The position numbers and the translations under genes were made by a program. Positions 50,402 to 59,704 of a stretch of DNA of 64,000 bases are shown piece after piece. This DNA is from Sinomonas terrae (GTDB lineage Bacteria; Actinomycetota; Actinomycetes; Actinomycetales; Micrococcaceae), in contig NZ_JAKZBV010000001.1 in NCBI RefSeq assembly GCF_022539255.1, forward strand, positions 806,001 through 870,000, written 5' to 3'. Position 1 is the stretch's first letter. Every line of letters begins with the position of its first letter. The notes beneath the pieces are model-generated. The model searched no databases. It was not told the DNA's origin and was given only the letters and a program-made list of their open reading frames with translations.

Positions 50402-51403
50402 ATGGCAGCTGCGCCCCTGCAGCCCGTGCCCGCGAGTGGGGAGACTTCCCTGTCCGAGGAGGACCGCGCTGGCCAGGCATATTTTGACCGCATCATCGCT
50501 GACGACTCCCGCATCGAGCCCAAGGACTGGATGCCGGAGGCGTACCGCAAGACGCTCACACGGCAGATCTCTCAGCACGCGCACTCCGAGATCATCGGCA
50601 TGCAGCCGGAGGCCAACTGGATCACGCGCGCCCCGAGCCTCAAGCGCAAGTCCATCCTCATGGCCAAGGTCCAGGACGAGGCGGGCCACGGTCTCTACCT
50701 CTACTCGGCCGCAGAGACGCTCGGCACGCCGCGGGACGTCCTGAACCAGCAGCTGCTGGACGGCAAGGCGAAGTACTCGTCGATCTTCAACTATCCGGCT
50801 CGCAGCTGGGCGGATATGGGTGCGATCGGCTGGCTCGTCGACGGCGCCGCCATCGCAAACCAGGTGCCGCTGTGCCGGGCGAGCTTCGGCCCCTACGGGC
50901 GCGCGATGGTGCGCATCTGCAAGGAGGAGTCGTTCCACCAGCGGCAGGGCTTCGAGATCCTCCTCGAACTCTCCCACGGCACTCCCGCGCAGAAGAAGAT
51001 GGCGCAGGACGCCGTCGACCGCTTCTACGCGCCGGCGCTCATGATGTTCGGGCCGCCGGACGACGATTCGCCCAACTCGAAGCAGTCCATGGCCTGGAAC
51101 ATCAAGCGGTTCTCCAACGACGAGCTGCGCCAGCGCTTCGTCGGGATGATCGCCGAGCAGGTCAAGGTCCTCGGGCTCACCCTCCCCGACCCGGAGCTCC
51201 GCTTCGACGAGGAGACGGGCAAGTGGATCCACATGGAGCTCGACTGGCAGGAGTTCAAGGACGTCATCGCCGGCCGCGGACCGTGCAACGCGCAGCGACT
51301 GGCCCGTCGCCGCGAGGCGCACGAGAACGGAGCGTGGGTGCGCGAGGCGGCTCGGGCCTACGCCCAGAAGACAGCAGACAAGCGGAAGGCAGGGGCCGCC
51401 TGA
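50402..51403 (+). CDS. paaA: Phenylacetyl-CoA epoxidase subunit PaaA
   Basis: This 333-residue catalytic subunit of the ring-epoxidising complex is a diiron four-helix protein. The ligands are in the helices around QISQHAHSEIIGMQPEANW, KVQDEAGHGLYLYSAAETLG and RICKEESFHQRQGFEILLEL, each with Glu or His from ExxH-type motifs. It starts 17 bp after the PaaR-like operator with GAGGAGG as ribosome site. The next gene overlaps by one base (TGATG). Confidence 0.97.
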   Translation: MAAAPLQPVPASGETSLSEEDRAGQAYFDRIIADDSRIEPKDWMPEAYRKTLTRQISQHAHSEIIGMQPEANWITRAPSLKRKSILMAKVQDEAGHGLYLYSAAETLGTPRDVLNQQLLDGKAKYSSIFNYPARSWADMGAIGWLVDGAAIANQVPLCRASFGPYGRAMVRICKEESFHQRQGFEILLELSHGTPAQKKMAQDAVDRFYAPALMMFGPPDDDSPNSKQSMAWNIKRFSNDELRQRFVGMIAEQVKVLGLTLPDPELRFDEETGKWIHMELDWQEFKDVIAGRGPCNAQRLARRREAHENGAWVREAARAYAQKTADKRKAGAA

Positions 51404-51696
51404 TGAGCGACCAGACAAACATTTGGCCCCTCTGGGAGGTCTTCGTCCGCTCGAGCCGCGGCCTCTCGCACGTCCACGCCGGCTCGCTGCACGCGCCCGA
51501 CGCCGAGATGGCGCTCCGCAACGCACGCGACCTGTACACGCGCCGCAACGAGGGCGTCTCGATCTGGGTGGTCCCCTCGGACGCGATCGCGGCGTCGGAT
51601 CCTGACGCGAAGGGCGCGTTCTTCGAGTCGCCGCAGGGCAAGGACTACCGCCACGCGACGTACTACACGAAGAGCGAGGGTGTGAAGCACCTTTGA
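51403..51696 (+). CDS. paaB: Phenylacetyl-CoA epoxidase subunit PaaB
   Basis: The 97-residue structural subunit has the typical WPLWEVFVRSSRGLSHVHAGSL start and the block RNARDLYTRRNEGVSIWVV. It bridges the catalytic subcomplexes. It is coupled to paaA (TGATG), and its stop overlaps the paaC TTG start. Confidence 0.97.
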   Translation: MSDQTNIWPLWEVFVRSSRGLSHVHAGSLHAPDAEMALRNARDLYTRRNEGVSIWVVPSDAIAASDPDAKGAFFESPQGKDYRHATYYTKSEGVKHL

Positions 51697-52550
51697 GCAC
51701 CCACCAGGATCACTCCCTCGACAGCTTCGGCGACGCCGCGGCGTCGGCCACTCGCGTCACCCCCGGCAACGCGCTGCGCCCCGAGGACATCGCGCTCCGC
51801 CCGGACGCGCCGGGCGAAGACGTCGCCGAGTACGCGCTCCGTCTGGGCGATGACGCGCTCGTCCTCGCCCAGCGGCTGGGCCACTGGATCTCGCGCGGCC
51901 CGGAGATCGAGGAGGACATTGCGCTGGGCAATATCGCCCTCGACGTCCTCGGCCACGCCCGCTCGTTCCTCACCTACGCAGGCCACGCGTGGGGCAAGAC
52001 GGAGGACGACCTCGCCTACTGGCGCGAGGAGGAAGAGTTCCGCTCCGCGTGGATCTTCGAGCAGCCCAACGGAGACTTCGGGGTGACGATCGCGAGGCAG
52101 CTCGTCGTCGCCGTCTATCAGCGCCTCCTCTACTCGCGGCTCGTGGAATCGACCGACAGCACGATCGCCGCGATCGCGGCGAAGGCGCTCAAGGAGGTCG
52201 ACTACCACCGCGATCACGCGATCCAGTGGACGCTCCGCCTCGGCGACGGCACCGACGAATCACATCGCCGCATGCAGGATGCCCTGGAACTCATGTGGCC
52301 CTACGTGGACGAGCTGTTCGACGACGACGAGCTGATCGAGCGGGTCGGAGATGCGGGCGTTCGCCCGTCGACGCTCCGCGCAGAGTTCGACGCCGAGATC
52401 GCCACCGTGGTTGACGAGGCCACGCTGACCTTGCCCGCGGTTCCCCGCGCGCGGGGCGGAGGACGCCGCGGCGAGCACACCGAGCACCTTGGATACCTTC
52501 TTGCCGAGATGCAGGTGCTCGCCCGCAAGCACCCGGGCGCGACCTGGTAG
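51693..52550 (+). CDS. paaC: Phenylacetyl-CoA epoxidase subunit PaaC
   Basis: The 285-residue ferritin-like subunit stabilises PaaA. Typical blocks are LRLGDDALVLAQRLGHWISR, EEDIALGNIALDVLGHARSF and KEVDYHRDHAIQWTLRLGDG. It begins with TTG at 51693, overlapping the paaB stop (TTGA), with no in-frame ATG near. A histidine/aspartate-rich head of about 30 residues precedes the core. Confidence 0.96.
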   Translation: MSTHQDHSLDSFGDAAASATRVTPGNALRPEDIALRPDAPGEDVAEYALRLGDDALVLAQRLGHWISRGPEIEEDIALGNIALDVLGHARSFLTYAGHAWGKTEDDLAYWREEEEFRSAWIFEQPNGDFGVTIARQLVVAVYQRLLYSRLVESTDSTIAAIAAKALKEVDYHRDHAIQWTLRLGDGTDESHRRMQDALELMWPYVDELFDDDELIERVGDAGVRPSTLRAEFDAEIATVVDEATLTLPAVPRARGGGRRGEHTEHLGYLLAEMQVLARKHPGATW

Positions 52551-52561
52551 AGGAGCTGACG

Positions 52562-53047
52562 GTGATCAGGACTGACGACGACGTCGTCGCCCTCGCGGCG
52601 ACCGTCAACGACCCCGAGATTCCGGTGCTGAGCATCCGGGACCTCGGGATCCTCCGAGACGGACGCCTCGAGCCGGACGGAGCCGTGCACCTCACCATCA
52701 CCCCGACCTACTCGGGCTGCCCGGCGATGGACGCGATCCGCGACGACCTGCAGCGCGTCTTCCGCGACGCAGGCTACGAGAAGGTCTCCGTCGACCTCGT
52801 TCTCTCGCCCGCGTGGACCACCGACTGGATGACCGACGAGGGCAAGGCGAAGCTCGCGGAGTACGGCATCGCGCCACCGACAGGAAAGGCCCACATGGGT
52901 CGTATCAAGCTAGGCCTAGCGGTCAAATGCCCGCGCTGCCACTCCCTCAACACCCGCGAGCTCTCCCGCTTCGGCTCGACGTCCTGCAAGGCGCTGTACG
53001 TGTGCCAGGACTGCCGAGAACCCTTCGACTACTTCAAGGTGCTGTAA
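52562..53047 (+). CDS. paaD: Phenylacetate degradation protein PaaD
   Basis: The 161-residue protein has an N-terminal MIP18/DUF59 domain (VNDPEIPVLSIRDLGIL, PTYSGCPAMDAIRDDL) and a C-terminal zinc or iron-sulfur finger of four cysteines (KCPRCHS, then YVCQDCREP). PaaD helps mature the iron-sulfur cluster of the epoxidase complex. It starts with GTG behind GAGGAG. It lies 11 bp after paaC. Confidence 0.96.
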   Translation: MIRTDDDVVALAATVNDPEIPVLSIRDLGILRDGRLEPDGAVHLTITPTYSGCPAMDAIRDDLQRVFRDAGYEKVSVDLVLSPAWTTDWMTDEGKAKLAEYGIAPPTGKAHMGRIKLGLAVKCPRCHSLNTRELSRFGSTSCKALYVCQDCREPFDYFKVL

Positions 53048-53067
53048 ATGACTTCGAGGTGTTTCCC

Positions 53068-54243
53068 ATGACCGACCAGCTGACCGAGGGCGCCGAGGCG
53101 ACCGGCCGTCGTCGTGCATCCTTCCACCCGCTCGAGGTGAGCGAGGTCCGGCGTCTCACGAACGACGCGATCGAGGTGACGTTCGCCGTCCCGCCAGCGC
53201 TCGCCGACGAGTACGACTACATTCCGGGCCAGTACGTTGCGCTCCGGGCGCGGGTTCTGGATCAGGAGGTCCGCCGGAGCTACTCGATCTGCGCCGTTCC
53301 CCAGCGCTTCGAGGACGGCAGCAGCGAGATCCGGGTCGCGATCAAGAAGGACCTCGGCGGCCTGTTCTCGACCTGGGCCAATGAACAGCTCGCGCCGGGC
53401 GACACGCTCGACGTCATGAGCCCGGCCGGTGCGTTCATCTCGAAGCACAAGATGACGGGCCTCAACGACCCGACGAGCATCGACACCGAGCGCGAGCACA
53501 CGTTCGTCGCGGTGGCGGCGGGCTCGGGGATCACGCCGGTCATCGCGATCGCGAAGACCGTGCTTGCCGCCGATGAGAACGTGCGCTTCGATCTCATCTA
53601 CGCGAACAAGGCCGCGATGGACGTCATGTTCGTCGAGGAACTCGCCGACCTCAAGGACAGGTACCCGGCGCGCTTCGCGCTGCACCATGTGCTCTCGCGC
53701 GAGCAGCGCATCTCGCCGCTGCTCTCGGGACGGGTCGACGCAGAGAAGCTCACCACCCTGCTCAACACGGTGGTCCATGCGGACGATGTCGACGAGTGGT
53801 TCCTCTGCGGGCCGTTCGAACTCGTCCAGCTCGTGCGGGACACCCTCTCAGCGCGCGGCGTCGAGCCGGAGAAGGTGCGCTTCGAGCTCTTCACCACTGG
53901 CACGCCGACCAACCTCGAGGGCAACATCGGGCGGCCGATCGTCGAGGACGAGTCGGGCAAGAACTTCGACATCGAGTTCCGCCTCGATGGCCTGTCCGGC
54001 GTCGTCAAGAGCCCGGCCGCCGCCAACGAGACGATCCTCAACGCGGCGCTGCGCGTGCGCCCGGATGTCCCGTTCGCCTGCGCCGGGGGAGTGTGCGGCA
54101 CGTGCCGTGCCAAGCTCGTCAAGGGCACGGTCGACATGGCGGAGAACTACGCCCTCGAACCCGACGAGCTCGAGCGCGGGTACGTGCTGACCTGCCAGTC
54201 CCGCCCGACGTCCGACGCCGTGTCCGTGGACTTCGACGCCTGA
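53068..54243 (+). CDS. paaE: Phenylacetyl-CoA epoxidase reductase PaaE
   Basis: The 391-residue electron-transfer subunit has an FAD domain (YIPGQYVALRAR, RSYSICAVPQ), an NAD(P)H domain (AVAAGSGITPVIAIAKTVL, EWFLCGPFELVQLVRDTL) and a C-terminal 2Fe-2S domain (FACAGGVCGTCRAKLVKG, with the fourth Cys in LTCQSRPTS). It feeds electrons from NADPH to PaaA. The ATG at 53068 has GAGGTG ahead. paaG follows after 22 bp. Confidence 0.96.
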   Translation: MTDQLTEGAEATGRRRASFHPLEVSEVRRLTNDAIEVTFAVPPALADEYDYIPGQYVALRARVLDQEVRRSYSICAVPQRFEDGSSEIRVAIKKDLGGLFSTWANEQLAPGDTLDVMSPAGAFISKHKMTGLNDPTSIDTEREHTFVAVAAGSGITPVIAIAKTVLAADENVRFDLIYANKAAMDVMFVEELADLKDRYPARFALHHVLSREQRISPLLSGRVDAEKLTTLLNTVVHADDVDEWFLCGPFELVQLVRDTLSARGVEPEKVRFELFTTGTPTNLEGNIGRPIVEDESGKNFDIEFRLDGLSGVVKSPAAANETILNAALRVRPDVPFACAGGVCGTCRAKLVKGTVDMAENYALEPDELERGYVLTCQSRPTSDAVSVDFDA

Positions 54244-54265
54244 TCCCAACAGCTGAGGAGCACCC

Positions 54266-55048
54266 TTGATCTCGCTCACCATCGCCGACGGCGTCGCCGA
54301 AGTCGTCCTCGACGCACCCGGAAAGCTCAACGCCGTCGACCCCGAGGCGCTCGCCGAACTCTCCCACGCGTACGACGACGCCGCTGCCGCCGCCTCCCGC
54401 GGCGAGGTGCGGGCTCTGCTTCTGCGCGGCGTGGGGCGCGCCTTCTGCGCGGGCCGGGACATCTCCGGCGTCGACCCTGCGGACGACGACGTGCTCGGGT
54501 ACCTCGGCGGGCTCGTGACCCCGCTCATGCAGAAGATGGCAGCGATCCCCGCACCCACGTTCGCCGCGGCTCAGGGTGCGACGCTCGGGGTGGGCCTCGG
54601 GCTCCTGCTTGCGACCGACGTCGTCTACGTCGCCGAGAACGCGAAGATCGGCTCGCCGTTCGCCAACCTCGGGGCCACCCTGGACTCGGGGGGCCACTGG
54701 TACTTCACCGAGCGGCTCGGCCTGCATCGGACCCTCGACCTCATCTATACGGGGGACCTCATGAGCGGCGCCGAGGCCGTGAGGTCGGGGCTGTTCAGCC
54801 GAGCTTTCCCGGCCGAGGAACTCCTCGAGCGGACGCGGGAGACCGCGAGCCGTGTGGCGCGCGGCGCGACCGGGGCGTTTGTCGCCTCGAAGGAGCTCGT
54901 GGCCCAGATCCGCGACCGCCGCTTGGGACTCTGGGAATCGATGGACGCCGAGAACAAGGCGCAGGCCGCGCTGTGCGACTCGGAGGACTATCGCGAGGGC
55001 TTCAAGGCGTTCCAAGAGAAGCGGAAGCCAGTCTTCTCGGGGAAGTAG
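54266..55048 (+). CDS. paaG: Ring-1,2-epoxyphenylacetyl-CoA isomerase PaaG
   Basis: The 260-residue crotonase-fold enzyme turns the ring epoxide into oxepin-CoA for PaaZ. It shows FCAGRDISGVDP, AAQGATLGVGLGLLLATDVV and the aspartate-bearing block FANLGATLDSGGHWYFTERLG, which marks PaaG-type isomerases rather than hydratases. The start is TTG at 54266, supported by TGAGGAG six bases upstream. Last gene of the paaABCDEG run. Confidence 0.9.
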   Translation: MISLTIADGVAEVVLDAPGKLNAVDPEALAELSHAYDDAAAAASRGEVRALLLRGVGRAFCAGRDISGVDPADDDVLGYLGGLVTPLMQKMAAIPAPTFAAAQGATLGVGLGLLLATDVVYVAENAKIGSPFANLGATLDSGGHWYFTERLGLHRTLDLIYTGDLMSGAEAVRSGLFSRAFPAEELLERTRETASRVARGATGAFVASKELVAQIRDRRLGLWESMDAENKAQAALCDSEDYREGFKAFQEKRKPVFSGK

Positions 55049-55069
55049 CCCGTCTCATAGGCTGGGCGC

Positions 55070-56473
55070 GTGACCGCTCCTCGTAGAACGTCCCACGCCC
55101 ATGAGTCGTCCGCCAATGTCGAGCTGAATCCGCTGTTCAGCCGACCTGGCGAGGCGACCGTCTTCCCCCGCTTCTCGATTCCTGAGAGCGAATCGTTGCC
55201 TTCGACCGCCTATCAGATCGTGCACGACGACGCGATGCTCGACGGCAATGCCCGGCTCAACCTCGCGACGTTCGTTGGAACGTGGATGGAGCCGGAAGCC
55301 GGGAAGCTGTATGCCGACACGGTCGACAAGAACATGATCGACCGCGACGAGTACCCCAAGACGGCCGAGATCGAGCACCGCTGCTGGCGGATGCTCGCCG
55401 ACCTGTGGAACGCCCCCGATCCCGAGCGGTCTATCGGTACCTCGACGATCGGCTCGTCCGAGGCCTGCATGCTCGCCGGACTCGCGCTCAAGCGGCGCTG
55501 GCAGCACGCCCGCCGCTCCGCCGGAAAGCCTGCCGAACGCCCCAACCTCATCATGAGCTCGGCCGTGCAGGTGTGCTGGGAGAAGTTCTGCAACTACTTC
55601 GAGGTCGAGGCGCGGTACGTGCCGATCTCGGAGGAGCACCGTGTGCTCGACGGGCACGGCCTCGAGGACTACGTCGATGAGAACACGATCGGCGTCGTCG
55701 CGATCATGGGCGTGACGTACACGGGGATGTACGAGCCCGTCGAGAAGATCTCTGAGGCGCTCGACGCGATCCAGGCTGCGACGGGGCTCGACATTCCGAT
55801 CCACGTCGACGGTGCTTCTGGGGCGATGGTCGCGCCGTTCCTCCAGCCCGACCTCGTGTGGGACTTCCGCCTGCCCCGCGTCGCCTCGATCAACACGTCC
55901 GGCCACAAGTACGGCCTCGTGTACCCGGGGCTCGGATGGGTTGTGTGGCGGGAGACCAAGGCCTTGCCCGAGGATCTCGTGTTCCACGTGAGCTACCTCG
56001 GCGGCGATATGCCCACCTTTGCCCTGAACTTCTCCCGCCCAGGCGCACAGGTGCTCCTGCAGTACTACCTGTTCCTGCGCCTCGGGGTCGAGGGCTATCG
56101 CGCTGTGCATGCATCGTGCCGCGACGTCGCCGAGTACTTGGCGCGGGAGATCGGGGCCATGGAGCCCTTCGAGCTCTGGAATGACGGTTCCGATATCCCA
56201 GTTTTCGCTTGGAGGCTGCGCGAAGGTCACACGGACAAGTGGAATCTGCACCACCTTTCCGACCGCCTTCGCATGGAAGGGTGGCTGGTTCCGGCCTACC
56301 CCATGCCGGCGGGGCTCGAGGATCTCACCGTGCAGCGGATCGTGGTGCGCAACGGCTTCACGCGGGATCTCGCGGCGAGCTTCCTCGAGGACCTGCGCAA
56401 CGCGGTCGAGTTCCTTGACTCGGCGGACGGGCCGTTCCCGGATCCGGGCCATGCGCCGGCCTTCCATCACTAG
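55070..56473 (+). CDS. gadB: Glutamate decarboxylase
   Basis: The 467-residue PLP enzyme converts glutamate to GABA, consuming a proton. The cofactor lysine is in INTSGHKYGLVYPGLGW (K280). The N-terminal block FVGTWMEPEAGKLYADTVDKN and IGTSTIGSSEACMLAGLALK are standard for group II decarboxylases of the GadA/GadB type. The start is GTG at 55070, not strongly marked. No glutamate/GABA antiporter is nearby, so its physiological role here is open. It lies 21 bp after paaG and could receive read-through. Confidence 0.95.
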   Translation: MTAPRRTSHAHESSANVELNPLFSRPGEATVFPRFSIPESESLPSTAYQIVHDDAMLDGNARLNLATFVGTWMEPEAGKLYADTVDKNMIDRDEYPKTAEIEHRCWRMLADLWNAPDPERSIGTSTIGSSEACMLAGLALKRRWQHARRSAGKPAERPNLIMSSAVQVCWEKFCNYFEVEARYVPISEEHRVLDGHGLEDYVDENTIGVVAIMGVTYTGMYEPVEKISEALDAIQAATGLDIPIHVDGASGAMVAPFLQPDLVWDFRLPRVASINTSGHKYGLVYPGLGWVVWRETKALPEDLVFHVSYLGGDMPTFALNFSRPGAQVLLQYYLFLRLGVEGYRAVHASCRDVAEYLAREIGAMEPFELWNDGSDIPVFAWRLREGHTDKWNLHHLSDRLRMEGWLVPAYPMPAGLEDLTVQRIVVRNGFTRDLAASFLEDLRNAVEFLDSADGPFPDPGHAPAFHH

Positions 56474-56558
56474 CGGGTGCGCCTTCGAAGACCGGTAGCT
56501 GCGGTCGCTGCCTGAGAATAGGCACGTTCGAAGATTTATTTGGTTGATCGTTTGTCTT

Positions 56559-56574
56559 TCGAACTCATCTTCGA
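56559..56574. promoter_or_regulatory. LexA (SOS) box-like site
   Basis: TCGAACTCATCTTCGA matches the actinobacterial SOS consensus TCGAAC-N4-GTTCGA at all but one position. It is 12 bp before the HNH gene start. Confidence 0.6.
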
Positions 56575-56586
56575 TAAACTGAGTCC

Positions 56587-57250
56587 ATGGTCGGTTTGGG
56601 GGAGTGGCTTCGTGGAGGTGATTCGGCGGGCGCCGATGCCTCCGTCCCCGCTCCTGTGGAGGATTGGCGGGGCGCGCTGGGTGCTCTGGTGGCCCGTCCG
56701 GTGGGTGGGCCGTCGAATGCGGAGGTCGTGTCGTTCCTTGCCCGGCTGGGGCTCCCGGGCCTGTTGGGGGGTCTGGATGGGCCGGGGCTGATCGACCGGC
56801 TGGATGCGCTGGAGCAGCTCAAGGCGGCCGCGGCGGCGGAGCAGGCCAGGGTGCAGGTGGAGTTCGCGCTCCTGTGCGAGGCGGGGATGGACCCCCGCGC
56901 GGCGGCCCTGGAGTCCCGGACGGGGCGGGCCGCGGCGAGGGTGGGGGAGCGTTCGGCGTCGGCGCAGATCGCCCTGGCCCGGAGGGTCTCCCCGGCCCGG
57001 GGGGCCAGGCTGCTGGCCGCGTCGAGGCGGCTGGTGGCCGACCTGCCGTGCACGCTGGGGGCCTTGTCGGCGGGGCAGCTGAGCGAGGACCGTGCGGTGT
57101 GGGTCGCGGAGGGGGTCGAGGTCCTTTCCCCGGATGCCCGTGCCGTCGTGGACGAGGCCCTGGCCGGGCACCCGCGCCGGCTGGAGGGCCTGGGCGACCG
57201 GGGGGTCCAGGACGCGGTGCGCGCCGCGGTCGACGCAGTCGACGACTCGG
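56587..57250 (+). pseudogene. DUF222/HNH endonuclease gene, 5' part, interrupted by an IS256 element
   Basis: This part codes for about 221 residues of a DUF222 protein (VEDWRGALGALVARPVGGPS, LDALEQLKAAAAAEQARVQV, RAAARVGERSASAQIALAR), the N-terminal domain of 13E12-type HNH nucleases. The frame runs into the insertion element at 57251 and ends at a stop inside it at 57294. Together with 58708-59660 it would make a protein of about 538 residues. ATG at 56587 is preceded by an SOS-box-like site. Confidence 0.9.
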
Positions 57251-58699
57251 GGAGGTGTCAGATCTTCTGTGTAAGGGGTGACGGCCGGATCTGAAGGGAT
57301 CAGGATCATGACCATGACAGAGGACGAGGAGCAGGGCCGGCGCCGCTCGACGGCCGAGGTCGCCGCGGACCTGGAGGCCTCCGGGGCCCTGGACGCTCTC
57401 TTCGCCAGGATCGACTCGGGCGAGGTCCAGCTCACCGGCGACGGGGGCCTGCTGCCCGGGCTTCTCAAGGCGGCCCTCGAGCGCGGCCTGCAGGCGGAGA
57501 TGAGCTCCCATCTGGGCTACGAGAAGGGCGACCCGGAGGCAGCGTCGTTCCCGAACTCGCGCAACGGCACGAGCCCGAAGACGGTCGCCACCGAGGTCGG
57601 GGATGTGGGCCTGGAGGTGCCGCGCGACCGGGACGGGACCTTCGCCCCGCGCCTGGTCCCGAAGGGATCCCGGCGTCTCGGGGGCCTGGACGAGATGATC
57701 ATCTCCCTCTACGCCGGCGGGATGACGATCCGGGACATCCAGCACCATCTCGCCTCCACCATCGGCACCGAGCTCTCGCACGAGACCATCTCCAAGATCA
57801 CCGACGAGATCCTCGAGGAGGTCCTGGCCTGGCAGCGGCGCCCCCTGGAGGCCTTCTACCCGGTGGTCTACCTGGACGCCCTGGTCGTCAAGGTCCGCGA
57901 CGGGGCCCACGTGCGCAACAAGGCCGCCCACATCGCCGTCGGCGTGGACCTGGAGGGCATCAAGCACGTACTCGGGATCTGGGTCCAGGCCGCCGAGGGC
58001 GCCAAGTTCTGGGCCGGGGTCTGCGCCGAGCTGGCCAACCGCGGCGTCGCCGACGTCCTGGTCGTCTGCTGCGACGGCCTCACCGGCCTGCCCGAGGCGA
58101 TCGAGGCCACCTGGCCGGGCTCGATGGTCCAGACCTGCGTCGTGCACCTGATCCGCGCCGCCATGCGCTTCGTGAACTACGGCCACCGCAAGGCCGTCGC
58201 CGCCGCCCTGAAGACCGTCTACCAGGCCCCCGACGCCCCCACCGCCAGAGCCGCCCTGGACGCCTTCGCCGCGAGCGAGCTCGGCAAGAGGAACCCCAAC
58301 ACCGTCCGCGTCTTCGCCGACGCCTGGGAGCGCTTCACCCCGTTCCTGGCCTTCCCGCCCATGCTGCGCCGCGTCATCTACACCACCAACTCCATCGAGT
58401 CCCTGAACTATCAGCTGCGCAAGATCATCAAGAACCGCGGCCACTTCCCCAACGACGACGCCGTCGTCAAGCTCCTCTGGCTCGCCATCTGCAACATCGA
58501 GGACAAGCGCGCCCGCGACCGCCAGCGCGAACGCGACCAGAACGTCCCCTCCGACAAGCGCCACGCCGACGGACGCCTCGTCGAAGGCCAGGTCACCACC
58601 AACTGGAAGCAGGCCCTCGCCCAGCTCGCCCTCGCCTACCCCGACCGCATCAACCCCTACCTATGACCCCGCCCCTTACACAGAAGACTTGACAAGCTC
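57251..58699 (+). mobile_element. IS256-family insertion sequence (1449 bp)
   Basis: Inverted ends carry TGTCAxxTCTTCTGTGTAAG near both termini: 57256-57280 on the left, and the complement ending at 58694 on the right. An 8-bp direct repeat CGACTCGG (57243-57250 and 58700-58707) flanks the element, the target size usual for this family. One transposase gene fills it. It interrupts a DUF222/HNH gene. Confidence 0.9.
57308..58666 (+). CDS. IS256-family (Mutator-type) transposase
   Basis: The 452-residue enzyme has the DDE triad at D190 (VVYLDALVVKVRDG), D256 (VLVVCCDGLTGLPEAI) and E364 (RVIYTTNSIESLNYQLRK), plus the family block LISLYAGGMTIRDI-like (MIISLYAGGMTIRDIQHHL). It looks intact and probably active. 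ATG at 57308 follows AGGGATCAGG; a GTG at 57278 would add 10 residues but lies in the left end. Confidence 0.95.
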   Translation: MTMTEDEEQGRRRSTAEVAADLEASGALDALFARIDSGEVQLTGDGGLLPGLLKAALERGLQAEMSSHLGYEKGDPEAASFPNSRNGTSPKTVATEVGDVGLEVPRDRDGTFAPRLVPKGSRRLGGLDEMIISLYAGGMTIRDIQHHLASTIGTELSHETISKITDEILEEVLAWQRRPLEAFYPVVYLDALVVKVRDGAHVRNKAAHIAVGVDLEGIKHVLGIWVQAAEGAKFWAGVCAELANRGVADVLVVCCDGLTGLPEAIEATWPGSMVQTCVVHLIRAAMRFVNYGHRKAVAAALKTVYQAPDAPTARAALDAFAASELGKRNPNTVRVFADAWERFTPFLAFPPMLRRVIYTTNSIESLNYQLRKIIKNRGHFPNDDAVVKLLWLAICNIEDKRARDRQRERDQNVPSDKRHADGRLVEGQVTTNWKQALAQLALAYPDRINPYL

Positions 58700-58707
58700 C
58701 GACTCGG

Positions 58708-59660
58708 CGGCCTTGGCGCGGGTGCGCAAGGCCGAGGAGGGGCGAAGGGTCACAGTCAGGCGCCTGCCGGACGCGATGGCGCAGCTCACCGCGATCCTCC
58801 CCGTCGCCCAGGCCGCCGCCGTCGCCGGGGCCCTGCGGGCGGCAGGCGCGGCGGCCAGGGCCGCCGGGGACGCGAGGACGGCGGGGCAGGTCGCGGCGGA
58901 CACCCTGGTCGAGCGGGTGACCGGGCAGGAGCACGCCGACGCGGTGCCGCTGCGGGTGGGCCTGGTCATGACCGACTCCTCCCTCTTCGGCGCCGGCCGG
59001 GAGCCGGCCCTGCTCCAGGGCTACGGGAGGATCCCCGCCGGGCACGCCCGCGCCATGGTCGCCGCCACCGCTACCGGAACCGCCCGGGGATGCGATCCCC
59101 CCTCAAGCGCCGGTGGCGGCCGGTCTGGGGGTGCTGCGTCGTTGGCGGGGGTGTGGCTGCGGCGTCTCTACCTCGATCCCGGCACGGGGGAGCTCGCGGC
59201 GATGGACTCCCGGCTGCGCCGCTTCCCGAGGGCCCTGGCCGAATTCATCCAGACCCGGGACCAGGCCTGCCGGACACCGTACTGCGAGGCCCCGATCCGG
59301 CACATCGACCACGTGGTCCCGGTCGCCTCCGGCGGGGAGACGAGCGTGGAGAACGGGCAGGGCCTGTGCGAGGCGTGCAACCACGCCAAGGAATCCCCCG
59401 GCTGGGAACGGCACGTCGTCGGGTGCGAAGCCCCCGACGGCACCAGGCCCGAGGGGACCCGGGGCGACATCCTCACCGTCACCCCGACCGGCCACGAATA
59501 CTACTCACCACCACCCAAACTCCCCGGCTCCGACCCGCATCCCCAGCGCCGAGAACACGCCCCGCCCCAGTGGGAGCACGCCCCGCCCCAGTGGGAAAGC
59601 GCGCCCCAGTTGGAATACTCGCCGCAGTGGGGGCAATCGTCGCGGCGTCAGCATGGCTAG
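58708..59660 (+). pseudogene. DUF222/HNH endonuclease gene, 3' part
   Basis: This part continues the interrupted gene: the rest of DUF222 (ALARVRKAEEGRRVTVRRLP), then the HNH nuclease domain CRTPYCEAPIRHIDHVVPVAS with EACNHAKESPGW, and a low-complexity tail rich in His/Pro/Gln. Joining at the target repeat gives the frame Asp-Asp-Ser-Ala-Ala without change. A GTG in this part might allow a truncated product, but no ribosome site marks one. Confidence 0.9.
59556..59597. repeat. In-frame 21-bp tandem repeat in the HNH gene tail
   Basis: Two copies (59556-59576, 59577-59597) of CACGCCCCGCCCCAGTGGGA plus one base encode EHAPPQW-type units. Confidence 0.85.
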
Positions 59661-59704
59661 GGTGAGCCGGCCAGGGGCCAGTTGGTGCTAGTCCTATCCC
59701 CCTC

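Noticed and set aside
55070..56473. Complete glutamate-dependent acid resistance system
   Set aside because: The decarboxylase is clear, but no glutamate/GABA antiporter gene lies nearby.
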